Shown here: in pieces, positions 35,086-44,840 of the stretch | Layout of the letters: the number at the start of each line of letters is the position of its first letter | Numbering within the stretch: the stretch's first letter is position 1 | Assembly: GCF_024231755.1 (NCBI RefSeq) | Contig: NZ_JAAEQH010000183.1 | Span: 1 to 64,000 of the forward strand | DNA: 64,000 nucleotides | Reading direction: 5' to 3' | Source: Neptuniibacter sp. | GTDB taxonomy: Bacteria; Pseudomonadota; Gammaproteobacteria; Pseudomonadales; Balneatricaceae | Translations under genes and position numbers: made by a program | Notes under the pieces: model-generated | Told to the model about the DNA's origin: nothing | Databases searched by the model: none | The model's input: only the letters and a program-made list of their open reading frames with translations

Positions 35086-36231
35086 ATGCATTTCGCCTTC
35101 TCTTCATTGTTGGCATTTTTACTGCTGTTTGCCGATCTGGTGAAGGCTGTGGAGGTAGTTGAGTCAAATGCCAAACACTCAAACCTGATAGAGCAACTGG
35201 TAGAAAATCGAATTGCCCCTATTTTGGATCAGTTACCTTTAGATGATCAGGTAGCACTGGATGGTGTTCGCATCAAAGTTGTTAATGACTTGCGAACCTC
35301 GGGTATGGCTATTGCGCTGGATGGCATAATACCAAGGGTAATAATCAGCAATAGCTTTATCGATGGGCTGGATGCCTATGTTGAATCATATCTTGTAGCT
35401 GATTTCTCCAATCAACTGGATTTCCCAGAACGTTATTTTCATCATTATTTCTGGTACCACCATCCAGACTTTGATGGTCCATCTCCTTTAGCTCCACTGC
35501 AGATGTTTAAGCTGAATAGCGACCAGAAACAGACGTTACTTAATAAGAAAAAGAGAGTTCTAGAAAGTGTATTGCTGGATGTGGTTTTGCACGAGTTGGG
35601 ACATCACGCCAAAGACGCATTTTATAGTTACAGAGCTTCTTACTTCACAAAACAAGATAACGAACGATTAGCTGACCGATGGGCTGATCAGGTTAAGGCC
35701 GAGTATTTCGAGGATGTAGAGCCCTTGGGACGCTTAATCTCTATAGCGTTTATATTTGAACGGGATCGTTGGTCAACTCTGTCGGATGATGGTAATTACC
35801 CAAGGTTATTGTCTTGGGTTATAGATAGCGCCCGTCCCATATGTGAAGACACCGAATTTGCTCATGTACAAAGTTTCTGCACACGTCTGGGAGATAACAT
35901 AAATATCTACTTTTCGAGTAAAGCAGAGCAGGCATACCGCCAGCGTAGGGATAAGGGTGATAGCTTTGCCAGTTTCCCTCTGGCACAAATCCTTCTTTCA
36001 AAAAATAACTTTGTCGACGCTTGTACCTATTTCAATGAGAGCTTGATAGAGGGGCAGGTGGCTCGTGCTGCAGTGTATGTGGCTTGGTGCTATCAGCAGG
36101 GTTATCTTGATCCAACACCTCCAGACGCGCAGGTACTGGCATTTGCTAAGTACAGGGCTGCTTTGGGTTACGGCTATAGCGATGCAGGGCAATATATACA
36201 GTCTTTGAATAACAATTATGGGATTCACTAG
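35086..36231 (+). CDS. Exported HExxH putative metallopeptidase with C-terminal Sel1-like region
   Basis: A 381-residue protein with a signal peptide (MHFAFSSLLAFLLLFADLVKA). The zinc motif is His169-Glu170-x2-His173 (VVLHELGHHAKD), followed by E193-x2-A-D197 (NERLADRWADQ), the glutamate-plus-AD pattern that supplies the third ligand in M48-like gluzincins. The region before it contains a His/Tyr/Trp cluster (RYFHHYFWYHHPDFD). The C-terminal ~80 residues resemble Sel1/TPR-type helical repeats (FPLAQILLSKNNFVDACTYF, AAVYVAWCYQQGY). A periplasmic protease is a fair guess; I do not recognise a named family. Confidence 0.75.
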   Translation: MHFAFSSLLAFLLLFADLVKAVEVVESNAKHSNLIEQLVENRIAPILDQLPLDDQVALDGVRIKVVNDLRTSGMAIALDGIIPRVIISNSFIDGLDAYVESYLVADFSNQLDFPERYFHHYFWYHHPDFDGPSPLAPLQMFKLNSDQKQTLLNKKKRVLESVLLDVVLHELGHHAKDAFYSYRASYFTKQDNERLADRWADQVKAEYFEDVEPLGRLISIAFIFERDRWSTLSDDGNYPRLLSWVIDSARPICEDTEFAHVQSFCTRLGDNINIYFSSKAEQAYRQRRDKGDSFASFPLAQILLSKNNFVDACTYFNESLIEGQVARAAVYVAWCYQQGYLDPTPPDAQVLAFAKYRAALGYGYSDAGQYIQSLNNNYGIH

Positions 36232-36235
36232 CTGC

Positions 36236-36306
36236 GCAAGCTAAGAAACCTGAGAATAAGTCGCATGCTTTCTCAGTGGGCTATAGAATGGCTGTATGCA
36301 TGAGTC
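36236..36306 (-). repeat. Inverted copy of the 33187-33259 repeat
   Basis: Read on the minus strand, this ~71-bp segment aligns with 33187-33259 at roughly three quarters of positions, including an uninterrupted 16-bp TTCTATAGCCCACTGA and conserved GACTTATT and TAGCTTGC. The two copies are in opposite orientation and bracket three genes (MBL-fold, DUF411, HExxH). It begins only 5 bp after the HExxH stop codon. Confidence 0.6.
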
Positions 36307-36371
36307 GGACACACGTTTTTACGCTGACCGGCGTCTCTTAGAGTTTAGAAAATTAAAGTGGAGTATTAATC

Positions 36372-36653
36372 ATGGCCAGAGCAACCGCTCGACATATTCT
36401 GGTGCCTACAGATCTTGAATGTGTGAAACTCAAATCAGAGATTGAAGCTGGGGCTGATTTTGCAGAAGTAGCTAAACAGAATTCTCAGTGCCCATCGGGA
36501 GCACAAGGCGGAGATCTAGGTTCTTTTGGACCTGGTGAAATGGTTCCAGAGTTTGATCGTGCAGTCTTCACGGGTGAAGTGGGCGTTGTGCAGGGGCCAA
36601 TCCAGACTCAGTTTGGTTTCCATCTTCTGGAAGTGACAAGCCGACAGGACTAA
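36372..36653 (+). CDS. ppiC: PpiC-type parvulin peptidyl-prolyl isomerase
   Basis: A 93-residue single-domain parvulin without signal peptide, so cytoplasmic like E. coli PpiC. Family motifs are RATARHILVP at the start, GADFAEVAKQNSQCPSG, GGDLGSFGPGEMVPEFD and the C-terminal TQFGFHLLEV with the active-site His. Length equals the E. coli enzyme (93). Start ATG 36372 follows AGTGGAG at good spacing. A hairpin follows the gene. Confidence 0.96.
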   Translation: MARATARHILVPTDLECVKLKSEIEAGADFAEVAKQNSQCPSGAQGGDLGSFGPGEMVPEFDRAVFTGEVGVVQGPIQTQFGFHLLEVTSRQD

Positions 36654-36675
36654 GCAGTCTCGTTTCTATCTTAAT

Positions 36676-36695
36676 GGGCCAGAAATGCCTGGCCC
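36676..36695 (+). terminator. Hairpin after ppiC
   Basis: GGGCCAG and CTGGCCC form a 7-bp perfect stem with a 6-nt loop, followed by a mixed GGTTTCAGGTTT. Weak terminator signature. Confidence 0.5.
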
Positions 36696-36711
36696 GGTTT
36701 CAGGTTTGTTC

Positions 36712-37080
36712 ATGCGTACTTTATTAGGCCACAACTTACTTATTCTGTTATTAATTCTCCCCAGCCAATCGATGGCTGAAAGCCAATCCCTGAAATTAGT
36801 CACTAAAAGTTATACCGTTATCTTAAAATCTTTATGTGAAGAGGGAGAGGTAACTTGTGATCAGGTCGAGTATCAGGGGAAGTCACATAAATCAGGTGCA
36901 TCAATTACTCTGATGGGGAAAACCGTCCATAGCCTTTGTGCAGATAAACTGACGCCATGTCGTTTTCTGGGCTATGAGTTTATAAATGGTGATGTGAACT
37001 ACACTGTTACGGACTCTGGTGTATTGAGAGTAACCCAGGGCGACAAACTTCTGCTGCAACAGCAGGGTGAGTGGCAGTAG
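36712..37080 (+). CDS. Exported small protein of unknown function
   Basis: A 122-residue protein with a signal peptide (MRTLLGHNLLILLLILPSQS, cleavage near SMA-ES). The mature part has four Cys (SLCEEGEVTCDQ and HSLCADKLTPCR), probably two disulfides, and a beta-rich look, as in small periplasmic domains. ATG 36712 is chosen because the nine residues upstream lack conserved character. Its stop lies inside the upstream extension of the DUF1499 gene, suggesting co-transcription. Family not recognised. Confidence 0.7.
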   Translation: MRTLLGHNLLILLLILPSQSMAESQSLKLVTKSYTVILKSLCEEGEVTCDQVEYQGKSHKSGASITLMGKTVHSLCADKLTPCRFLGYEFINGDVNYTVTDSGVLRVTQGDKLLLQQQGEWQ

Positions 37081-37105
37081 CATTACAAGAACTAAGGTAG
37101 CAAGA

Positions 37106-37570
37106 GTGCGTAAGATGCTGATCAGTATTGTTGTACTTATTATCGCCTTTCTGGCGGTATTTTTTTTCAAAGCCTATCAATCAAAAACAGGTAATGCAGC
37201 AGGTCTGGATGACGGCAAGCTGACAATCTGCTCAGATAAACCTAACTGTGTATGTAGTGAATATCCAGATCATAGTAGCCATTACATTCAACCGATCAAA
37301 CTACCTATAGAGATTGAAACAGAGGAGCAGTTTGCTGCCTATGCTCGTGATCTGGTAACACAGGCAGGAGGTGAGGTGACTCTGCAGGAAAATAGCTATC
37401 TTGCTGCAAGTTTTACCAGCTCATTTTTTGGTTTTGTTGATGATCTTGAACTGCGCTTGGATCTTGAAAGCCGTGTTATCCAAATCCGCTCTGCTTCTCG
37501 GGCCGGATATTCAGATTTAGGGGTTAATGCTAAGCGGGTAGAACACGTCCGGTCGTTAGTGCATGGCTAG
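37106..37570 (+). CDS. DUF1499 family protein, membrane-anchored
   Basis: A 154-residue protein. An N-terminal membrane anchor (MLISIVVLIIAFLAVFF) is followed by a DUF1499 domain with the typical PNCVCSEYPD near its start and the C-terminal IQIRSASRAGYSDLGVNAKR, in which SRxGxSDxGxNxxR is the family signature. Function unknown. GTG 37106 has TAAGG eight bases upstream and is preferred; ATG 37115 is possible. It is very close to the preceding exported-protein gene, so they likely share a transcript. Confidence 0.85.
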   Translation: MRKMLISIVVLIIAFLAVFFFKAYQSKTGNAAGLDDGKLTICSDKPNCVCSEYPDHSSHYIQPIKLPIEIETEEQFAAYARDLVTQAGGEVTLQENSYLAASFTSSFFGFVDDLELRLDLESRVIQIRSASRAGYSDLGVNAKRVEHVRSLVHG

Positions 37571-37619
37571 TAATAAACCAATAACACAGGGAATAGTTAG
37601 TGGGTAGAATGTGGGAAGA

Positions 37620-37657
37620 GAGCGCACCTCATATTGATCCATGAAGCGCGCTTTTTT
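37620..37657 (+). terminator. Possible terminator after the DUF1499 gene
   Basis: GAGCGC and GCGCTT can pair across a 22-nt loop, followed by a run of T. Weak but suitably placed between convergent genes. Confidence 0.35.
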
Positions 37658-37689
37658 GTTCTTGTTGTATGTGTAACTGGTGAATTTCT

Positions 37690-40488
37690 TTATTTAACTT
37701 TAAAGAAATCAACCAGCTGATTAAGCTCTTCTGCCTTTGATCTCATATTCTGGCTTGCTGCTGAAGCCTGTTCGACCAAGGCTGCATTTTGCTGTGTCAT
37801 TTCATCCATTGAGTTAATTGTTGCATTAACCTGACTGATACCTGCGCTCTGTTCACGGCTGGCACTAGCAATGCCCTCAATCGCATCTGATACGATGTTC
37901 ACGGAATCGATGATCTCATCTAAAGCTTCACCAGAAGCATTGACCTGAGCTTTACCCGATTCAATTTTGTTAAGACTATCCTGTATCAGGTCTTTAATTT
38001 CCTTAGCTGAAGAAGCTGTTCGTTGTGCCAGGTTGCGAACTTCGCTGGCAACAACAGCAAAGCCGCGGCCTTGTTCTCCTGCACGAGCAGCTTCTACTGC
38101 GGCATTCAGAGCAAGCAGGTTCGTCTGGAATGCTATTTCATCAATAACGTTAATGATATTGCTGATATGGCTGCTGGACTCGCTGATCTCTGTCATAGCA
38201 GATACAGAGCCTCGAATAACGTTTCCACCGTTCTCTGCTTTTTGCATAGTTACTTTTGCTTGAGAGCTTGCATCCATAGCATTCTGTGCGGTTGACGCCA
38301 CGCTGGAATTCATCTCTTCCATACTGCTAGCTGTCTCCTCCAAGTTATTTGCCTGTTGATCCGTGCGTCGTCCCAGATCGTCAGTACCCTTAGCTATCTC
38401 GCTGGAGCTGGAATTGACTTCATAAGCAGTTGCTTTAATCTGCTCCAAAATTTCAGTCAGTTTATCTATTGTTCTGTTGGCATTATCCTTCAGTTCGCCG
38501 AAGGCTCCTTGATAAGAGCGTTCGATGTTTGAAGTAAGATCACCATTGGCCATAGCCCCGAGCACATGATTCATATCACGGATAACGTCGTCAGCAATTT
38601 CAACCAGTTCATTTACGCCTGAGCTCAAGTTGCCAAAGAAACCTTCTTTTCCTTCTAGGTTAATTCGTTTTGAAAGATCTCCGTTTTTGGAGGCATTCAC
38701 TATAGAGGCAACTTCCAGTTCAATCGCAACTTCCTGAGTTCTATCCTGCCACTCGATAACTGTGCCAAGGCGATTGCCACATTCAGAAAGTACCGGATTA
38801 GCAATTACACGCATATTACGCGGACCAACCATGACATCTGATGAAAATGTGCTGCTGAGTTTGCTCAGTAATTTTCGTTGATGAGACGGGTCTTTATGGA
38901 AAATATCTATATTCTGGCCCAGTAATTTACCTGACTGGAAATTAGGTAGAGCTTGTTGGATATCTGCTTCGATATTCGAAAACAGTGTAGAGGCTGCATC
39001 ATTCACGTAAATGATATTCAGATCAGTATCAGCCATCATCACCTTGGAGCTGACTTTATCCAGAGCCTGTTTGATTCGGCCTATTTCTTCAGCTTTTTTG
39101 CGATCGCTTTCTATCTGGTCTTTGAGGTTATTCCTCATACGAACCATGGAAGCGAGTACCCCAACTGGCTGTTTTGTGCTGCTCAGCTCAATATCCAGAT
39201 TACCTTTTGAAATTTCCTGGGCCACTGAATCGATAAGGGAGGGGTCACCACCAAGTTGATCATTAACATTTCGGGCAAAACGCAAAGCTATAAATACAAT
39301 GACAGTAATCACGAGAAGACATAGAACAAAGCCTACCAGTTGGACAGTGGCCACTGCTGAGAGGGCTTCATCTTCATCTATTTCAGCGAGAATAACCCAC
39401 TTAAGTCCTTTTATTTCTAGTGGAGCATAGGACGACATTACCGAAATACCACGATAATCAGGGAATATATCCGAACCTTGCTGTCCCTTAAGTGCTTGCC
39501 TTACTCCGGTAGAAGCGACTTTTTGTTGCAATAGAGTAGTTTCTTTAGTGAACCGGGACTGGCTTCTCATCAACAGGTCACTACCGACCAGATAGGATTC
39601 TCCTGATTCTCCAAGCCCTTCACTTGATTGCATGATGCTATTGATATTGTCGACTGGCATCTGGAAGATCAGGACACCAATCAGGTGCCCATCTGTCATG
39701 ATAGGAACACTCATGAAAGATGCTGCAGCATTGTAAGAAGGTAGATAAGGCTCGAAGTCTTCGATATGGGTAACATGTGCTTCCTTCGATTCTTTAGCTG
39801 CTTTGAAAGCACGTGCAAAGTTAGTGTCACTGTATGGTCCGTCTATCAGGCTCGTAGCGTAATCCAGCTCTTTGAAGACGGAATACACGATATAACCGTT
39901 TTCAGGTTCTACCAGAAATATGTCGTAATAGCCGAACTTCTCAAGGTAGTTGCGGAATATTGGGTGGTATCTCTCGTGGATGATATCGTAGGACAGGCCA
40001 CTTTGAGCATTGTTGAGGTCGATCTTATCTCCCAGAGGATTTGGGTTAGCTGCAATATAGTTATATTGAGCAACAATTGAATCTGGTTCGTTGGGTATCA
40101 GTGGTGCTACGTCAGTTGCATTACCAGTCTGAGTTGTGAATTGCTGGTTAAAGTCTTTTTGGTAATACTCAGCCACTTTTTTTCGCATCTCTGCAATCAG
40201 AGTGGGGGAATACTTTTGACTGTTTTCGAAATTGTCATCGAATGATTCCATTGCCTGAACAACGGTCATGCTCTCTGAGAAAGTTTTTATCTGATCTTCT
40301 ATCTGGACAAAGTAATTCTCAATTTGACTCTGCTTTGTGGAGCGCAAAGATTGCAGCTGATTAAAAGCTCTGTCGATAAGCGCTGTATCAGCAATGTAGA
40401 TAATAATAACTAGGCAAAGAATAAGAGGGACAAGACCAGCAGTAAGCATGGTCGAAATCAGTTTTCCTCGTAACTGCATCTTTTTCAT
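37690..40488 (-). CDS. Large chemoreceptor: dCache-HAMP-PAS-HAMP-signalling domain
   Basis: A 932-residue methyl-accepting chemotaxis protein. The first membrane helix (about 12-34) precedes a ~330-residue periplasmic double-Cache-like domain that should bind small ligands ([33 protein letters not shown]). A second helix (about 380-400), HAMP, a PAS domain (about 470-580, [16 protein letters not shown]) and a second HAMP-like linker follow. The signalling domain contains [20 protein letters not shown]. No NWETF-type CheR/CheB pentapeptide is at the C-terminus (LVDFFKVK). No che genes are nearby, so it is an orphan receptor gene. Confidence 0.94.
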   Translation of the reverse strand: MKKMQLRGKLISTMLTAGLVPLILCLVIIIYIADTALIDRAFNQLQSLRSTKQSQIENYFVQIEDQIKTFSESMTVVQAMESFDDNFENSQKYSPTLIAEMRKKVAEYYQKDFNQQFTTQTGNATDVAPLIPNEPDSIVAQYNYIAANPNPLGDKIDLNNAQSGLSYDIIHERYHPIFRNYLEKFGYYDIFLVEPENGYIVYSVFKELDYATSLIDGPYSDTNFARAFKAAKESKEAHVTHIEDFEPYLPSYNAAASFMSVPIMTDGHLIGVLIFQMPVDNINSIMQSSEGLGESGESYLVGSDLLMRSQSRFTKETTLLQQKVASTGVRQALKGQQGSDIFPDYRGISVMSSYAPLEIKGLKWVILAEIDEDEALSAVATVQLVGFVLCLLVITVIVFIALRFARNVNDQLGGDPSLIDSVAQEISKGNLDIELSSTKQPVGVLASMVRMRNNLKDQIESDRKKAEEIGRIKQALDKVSSKVMMADTDLNIIYVNDAASTLFSNIEADIQQALPNFQSGKLLGQNIDIFHKDPSHQRKLLSKLSSTFSSDVMVGPRNMRVIANPVLSECGNRLGTVIEWQDRTQEVAIELEVASIVNASKNGDLSKRINLEGKEGFFGNLSSGVNELVEIADDVIRDMNHVLGAMANGDLTSNIERSYQGAFGELKDNANRTIDKLTEILEQIKATAYEVNSSSSEIAKGTDDLGRRTDQQANNLEETASSMEEMNSSVASTAQNAMDASSQAKVTMQKAENGGNVIRGSVSAMTEISESSSHISNIINVIDEIAFQTNLLALNAAVEAARAGEQGRGFAVVASEVRNLAQRTASSAKEIKDLIQDSLNKIESGKAQVNASGEALDEIIDSVNIVSDAIEGIASASREQSAGISQVNATINSMDEMTQQNAALVEQASAASQNMRSKAEELNQLVDFFKVK

Positions 40489-40945
40489 TACTTCTACACC
40501 TTAACAACATCGGAGAGTTTTCCTTAAACGAGAGGGTAAATAAGCTGAAAACTTAATTAGCCTCTGATTCAAATCCATACGGTTGGAGCTGAGAATAAAC
40601 CTAGAGAGACAAAGGGGTAAAGGTTAAATTTGTCAGGGGGATAAGTAATTTCCCTTATGCTTTAAATGGGTGCAAAAATTAGTAGCTGTTGCGCTGTGTT
40701 GGTGCGAATTTTCTGGGACTGGGCTCTTTTTGTCCTTAGGTTTAAAGCAGTAATCTGTGTTAGAGATTTTAAATTTATATCCCCTGATTTTATTTAACTG
40801 TATTGTGAATAATCATTTTAAAAGATTATTTTAATCATTAGCTTAAAGCTAATTGGTGATGATCGTGTTCCAATAACTCGATTGGTCATCGGAGCGATCG
40901 AAAGTTTAGCCATAAGCTATCGGTAGCTGCTTAGCTAAACTTAAC
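40489..40945. other. 457-bp intergenic region between two minus-strand genes
   Basis: AT-rich, with no supported gene. It should carry the chemoreceptor promoter (right of 40488) and the aacS 3' end. Apart from the hairpin at 40904-40940 no structure stands out. Confidence 0.45.
40904..40940 (-). terminator. Hairpin at the 3' end of aacS
   Basis: GTTTAGC and GCTAAAC pair across 23 nt that contain a further short AGCT pairing. It lies just beyond the aacS stop; on the minus strand the stem is followed by TTTCG. Confidence 0.45.
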
Positions 40946-42892
40946 TCACTCCGCTAATTCAGCTATATTTTCGAACTGTTTTAGGGCTTCCGGATTAGCC
41001 AGTGCATCTTTATTTTTCACCTCTTCTCCCAGCACCGTTTTACGAACAGCCAGTTCAACAATTTTTCCGCTGATTGTGCGTGGGATATCCTGGACTTGAA
41101 TGACCTTGGCTGGAACATGCCTGGGGGAGGTGTTTTTCAAAATTGTTTTCTTGATTAAAGTAATCAGCTCTTCATTCAACTGAAGCTCACCCTTTAATAC
41201 AACAAATAGCACGACTCTGACATCATCCTGCCAGGGTTGGCCGATACAGATTGCATCCTGCACCTGTTCTACTTTATCCACCTGGCGGTAGATCTCCGCG
41301 GTACCAATGCGAACCCCTCCGGGGTTGAGTACAGCATCTGAACGGCCATGGATAATTAACCCATTGTGTTTGGTCAGCTCTGCATAATCACCGTGGGCCC
41401 ATATATTCTCAAAGCTAACAAAATAAGCATCGTGGAATTTCCGGTTTTCAGGATCATTCCAGAAGTAGATTGGCATAGATGGGAAAGGAGCCTGGCAGAC
41501 CAGTTCACCTTTTTCTGCAGTGATCGCTTTACCCTGTTCATCATAGACCTGAACATCCAATCCTAAACCACGGCACTGAAGTTCTCCGGAATAGACAGGT
41601 TTGATTGGGCAACCTAAAGCGAAGCAAGAGATAATATCAGTGCCTCCCGAAATAGAAGCCAATAGCAGATCCTGTTTGATCTCGCGGTATACATATTCAA
41701 AGCTTTCATGAGCTAGGGGAGAACCCGTTGAGAGGACGACCCTGAGCGGCTCTAGGTTATGACTTTGTTTAGGTTTTATACCTGCCTTTTCAAGCGCAGA
41801 TATATACTTGGCGCTGGTACCGAACAGAGAGATCTGCTCTTTTTCAGCAATGTCCCAGAGATGTTCTGCAGAGGGGGCAAATGGTGAGCCGTCATAGAGT
41901 ACAACGGTACAGCCTGTAGCCAGTCCACTTACCAGCCAGTTCCACATCATCCAGCCACAGGTAGTGAAGTAGAAAAGTGTATCTGAACGGCGCAGATCAC
42001 AGTGTAACTGGTGTTCTTTCAGGTGTTGGATCAACGTACCGCCAACCCCGTGCACGATACACTTCGGTACACCGGTGGTGCCAGAGGAGTACATCACATA
42101 CAGAGGTGCTGAAAACTCTACACGATTAAATTGTAATTCAGTTGCCGAGTTATCAATAAACTCACTGGCAAAGCAGGCGTTATTGATCGCAGAAAGCTCT
42201 TTCGGCTCAGTAATGTAAGGAACAATTACAATCTGTTCAGTCGAATCTAACTGCTCGGCTATCTGCTGGACTTTTGGCAGGCAATCAATGACTTTACCGC
42301 TGTAGAGATAACCAGAAGCAGAAAATAGTAGTTTAGGTTTTACCTGACCAAATCGTTCCATAACACCGTTGATACCGAAGTCTGGGGAGCAGGATGTCCA
42401 GACTGCGCCTAGCGATGTGGCCGCTAACATGGCTATCACCGCTTCTGGGATATTCGGCATAAAGCCTGCGACAACATCTCCCTGCCCAACGCCCATTTTC
42501 TTCATGCTGGAAGCATATTGGGCAACTTCCGCGAACAAATCTTTATAGGTCAGGCTACGACGTTGATCTGTTTCATTACGGAAAACAAGGGCGGTGTGAT
42601 CGTCTCTGAAGCGAAGTAGGTTTTCGGCAAAGTTAATTTTGCTATCAGGAAACCATCTGGCCCCAGGCATTTGATTGGCGTTACTGACAATCTCACCTTG
42701 TTTATCACCTCTCAAATCACAGAAATCCCAGATTTCATTCCAAAACTCGGCGGCATTATTTACAGACCAGTGGTGAAGTTCTTCATAACTTTGCGTGGAT
42801 TGCTGATATTTCTGATTGATGTTCTGCATAAATTGGAACATCTGGGTCGACTTAATTTGCTGCGGGCTAGGTTGCCAAAGAGGTGCATTCAT
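40946..42892 (-). CDS. aacS: Acetoacetyl-CoA synthetase
   Basis: A 648-residue adenylate-forming enzyme (ANL superfamily) that activates acetoacetate to acetoacetyl-CoA with ATP. It has the family's N-terminal helical ACAS part, the P-loop-like YSSGTTGVPKCIVHG, the AacS-typical TTCGWMMWNWLVSGLA and SISGGTDIISCFALGCP, and the C-terminal ARHVPAK-like region with the catalytic Lys in TISGKIVE. Length is as expected (~650). The role is use of ketone bodies or recycling of PHB breakdown products. It is single, and divergent from the rhodanese gene. Confidence 0.96.
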   Translation of the reverse strand: MNAPLWQPSPQQIKSTQMFQFMQNINQKYQQSTQSYEELHHWSVNNAAEFWNEIWDFCDLRGDKQGEIVSNANQMPGARWFPDSKINFAENLLRFRDDHTALVFRNETDQRRSLTYKDLFAEVAQYASSMKKMGVGQGDVVAGFMPNIPEAVIAMLAATSLGAVWTSCSPDFGINGVMERFGQVKPKLLFSASGYLYSGKVIDCLPKVQQIAEQLDSTEQIVIVPYITEPKELSAINNACFASEFIDNSATELQFNRVEFSAPLYVMYSSGTTGVPKCIVHGVGGTLIQHLKEHQLHCDLRRSDTLFYFTTCGWMMWNWLVSGLATGCTVVLYDGSPFAPSAEHLWDIAEKEQISLFGTSAKYISALEKAGIKPKQSHNLEPLRVVLSTGSPLAHESFEYVYREIKQDLLLASISGGTDIISCFALGCPIKPVYSGELQCRGLGLDVQVYDEQGKAITAEKGELVCQAPFPSMPIYFWNDPENRKFHDAYFVSFENIWAHGDYAELTKHNGLIIHGRSDAVLNPGGVRIGTAEIYRQVDKVEQVQDAICIGQPWQDDVRVVLFVVLKGELQLNEELITLIKKTILKNTSPRHVPAKVIQVQDIPRTISGKIVELAVRKTVLGEEVKNKDALANPEALKQFENIAELAE

Positions 42893-43039
42893 AGGAAAAC
42901 CAAAGGGACCATCATTTTCTTTTTAGTATAGATTTATCTCTTGGTATTGAAGCATAAACGCACGACCAAGGGGGAATATATTTATGCGCTTGATCTAATT
43001 TAGTCTTGTCGGAATCTATTTTGGTAAGAGCATTAGTCT

Positions 43040-43432
43040 ATGAAAGTAACGGTTAAACAGCTGGTGGAGCAGGCCTACAGTGAGATAGAAACCCTGACTG
43101 CAGAGCAGGCGATCAAGCTCCATGGTGATGATAGTGTACTGATCATTGATATCCGGGATATTCGCGAACTGGAAAGGGAGGGGCGTATCCCCGGTTCGTT
43201 TCATGCTCCCAGAGGGATGCTGGAATTCTGGGCCGATCCAGAAAGCCCGTACCACCACAGCCAGTTTTCTTCAGGCAAAAAGCTGATTCTCCATTGCGCT
43301 AAAGGTTGGCGTTCTGCTTTGGGTACAAAAACACTGCAGGATATGGGAATGGAGAATATCTGCCATTTTGATGGTGGTTTTGGTGCTTGGAAAGAGAAGG
43401 GTGGACCAGTAGAAGAGCTTAAAGCCAAGTAG
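43040..43432 (+). CDS. Single-domain rhodanese-like protein
   Basis: A 130-residue cytoplasmic rhodanese domain. Catalytic Cys86 lies in the active-site loop LHCAKGWRSALG, close to the CxxGxR form, and substrate-side motifs IIDIRDIREL and GRIPGSFHAPRG are present. It probably transfers sulfane sulfur or acts in a persulfide relay. The start is an ATG without a strong ribosome site. A terminator shared with the convergent isochorismatase gene follows. Confidence 0.92.
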   Translation: MKVTVKQLVEQAYSEIETLTAEQAIKLHGDDSVLIIDIRDIRELEREGRIPGSFHAPRGMLEFWADPESPYHHSQFSSGKKLILHCAKGWRSALGTKTLQDMGMENICHFDGGFGAWKEKGGPVEELKAK

Positions 43433-43440
43433 GGGATATA

Positions 43441-43461
43441 CCGGGGGTAGTTGACCCCCGG
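43441..43461. terminator. Bidirectional terminator
   Basis: CCGGGGGT and ACCCCCGG form an 8-bp GC-rich stem around AGTTG, between the convergent rhodanese and isochorismatase-like genes. Confidence 0.7.
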
Positions 43462-43470
43462 ATATTGCTA

Positions 43471-44016
43471 TCAGCGCAGATAATTCTTGCTGATATCTTT
43501 AAATACTTCTGTGCCGGATTTTTGCATCCATTCAAACGCAACCATCTCTTTGCTGACCACATAGATTCCACATTGGCGCATACGTTCTAGAGCCAGTGCT
43601 TTATCCGCAGGGTCACGAGAAGAGACACAATCAGCGACGACGTAAACCTCACGTGCCTGCTGCTTCAGCTGTATAGCTGTTTGTAGAACACAGACATGGG
43701 CTTCCATACCGACAACCACTACCTGATTTGGGCGCAGGGAGTTGATCTTCTCATTGCAGGCGGGTTCTGACATGCAGGAGAAGTGAACCTTTTCCATAAC
43801 GCCATCTGCAGGTGCTACTTCAGCAATTTCCGGGATAGTGTGACCTAGTCCTTGTGGGTATTGCTCACTGGTTAGAACAGGTACGTCCAATTTGAGGGCG
43901 ATCTCTGTAAGCCAACGGGTGTTCTTTACTAATGTTTCGTGTTCATCGACTGCCGGAACCAGCTTATCCTGAATATCAACAATCAGGAGGCAGGACTTAT
44001 TTGGATGGATCAGCAT
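43471..44016 (-). CDS. Isochorismatase-family cysteine hydrolase
   Basis: A 181-residue hydrolase of the YcaC/isochorismatase-like type. The catalytic triad is visible as Asp14 (LLIVDIQDKL), Lys76 (VMEKVHFSC) and Cys109 (VGMEAHVCVLQTA), with the cis-peptide before the Cys-containing helix. The substrate of this group is usually unknown (an amide or vinyl ether). It lies 22 bp downstream of the DUF2889 gene and is probably co-transcribed with it. Confidence 0.92.
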   Translation of the reverse strand: MLIHPNKSCLLIVDIQDKLVPAVDEHETLVKNTRWLTEIALKLDVPVLTSEQYPQGLGHTIPEIAEVAPADGVMEKVHFSCMSEPACNEKINSLRPNQVVVVGMEAHVCVLQTAIQLKQQAREVYVVADCVSSRDPADKALALERMRQCGIYVVSKEMVAFEWMQKSGTEVFKDISKNYLR

Positions 44017-44038
44017 AGATAGATTTCCTTTAGCTTAT

Positions 44039-44647
44039 TTACGCCTGATCTTGCTTAGCAGGGGTAGACTCAATCGGTTGTACTGGAATCAAATTTTGAT
44101 CATGAAGATGAGGCCAGTACTCTTTTACGATTGGACCTTCACTGTCCATGGTATGGCAGGTGTTCAGCATAGGTGGTGCTTTATCGCCATCCTGCCAAAA
44201 GTTTTCCAGAATCTCGCGCTCTTGATGCGTGGCCTGAAATGCAGTGGTTGCCAGCGGACCAAGTAACTCAAGAAGATGAGTACAGCCATTAATACCTGAA
44301 AACAGCTCTTTGGTTTTGCGGGTGAAACCACTAGCAATCTGGAGCCCGATCAACTGGGCATAGGCATCTGAGATGGCCTTACAGCAGTTAAAAGGGGTGT
44401 AATCCATGGATGCAACTGCATCCAGAATGTTCAACTCCATATCCACTGTGATTCGGATCGACATACCGTGCAGGGGTTCCCCGGCGGGTATCACACCATT
44501 GGTCCGATCTTTATAATCCATCGGAAAAGTCTTTGTGTCGATCAGGTGGGCTTCGATATCCCACAAACCGTCGTCACGTTTATATCCCTCGCAGATAACC
44601 CTTCGGGTGTGTTGCAGGGAGCGGCTACTCGGTGTTGGTAAAGGCAT
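44039..44647 (-). CDS. DUF2889 family protein
   Basis: A 202-residue cytoplasmic protein. The start (SRSLQHTRRVICEGYKRDDG), IEAHLIDTKT, MDYTPFNCCKAIS and GCTHLLELLGPLATTAFQAT match the DUF2889 family, which has no established function. GCTHLxEL resembles a Cys/His metal or active site and recurs in the family. Start ATG 44647. It is followed directly by the isochorismatase-like gene, suggesting a shared catabolic step; this is inference only. Confidence 0.85.
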   Translation of the reverse strand: MPLPTPSSRSLQHTRRVICEGYKRDDGLWDIEAHLIDTKTFPMDYKDRTNGVIPAGEPLHGMSIRITVDMELNILDAVASMDYTPFNCCKAISDAYAQLIGLQIASGFTRKTKELFSGINGCTHLLELLGPLATTAFQATHQEREILENFWQDGDKAPPMLNTCHTMDSEGPIVKEYWPHLHDQNLIPVQPIESTPAKQDQA

Positions 44648-44780
44648 AAACTGTCGTACTTGCGTTTTAGTTAGCTGATCTTAGCGTCAGCTTAGTGATG
44701 CTCGGTGCTGCTATTTTAAGGGTAAAACGGGTAAAACGCATCTGACAATGGTGTAACCGGGCATTTGGTGTAACAAAAAA

Positions 44781-44798
44781 GGGCAGCCAATGCTGCCC
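44781..44798 (-). terminator. Terminator after the EAL-HDOD gene
   Basis: GGGCAGC and GCTGCCC form a 7-bp stem around CAAT; on the minus strand it is followed by seven T residues, a strong rho-independent terminator. Confidence 0.88.
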
Positions 44799-44840
44799 TT
44801 CATAGGTGAATAGTGGTGGGGCTTTGTTAATCGTACATTG

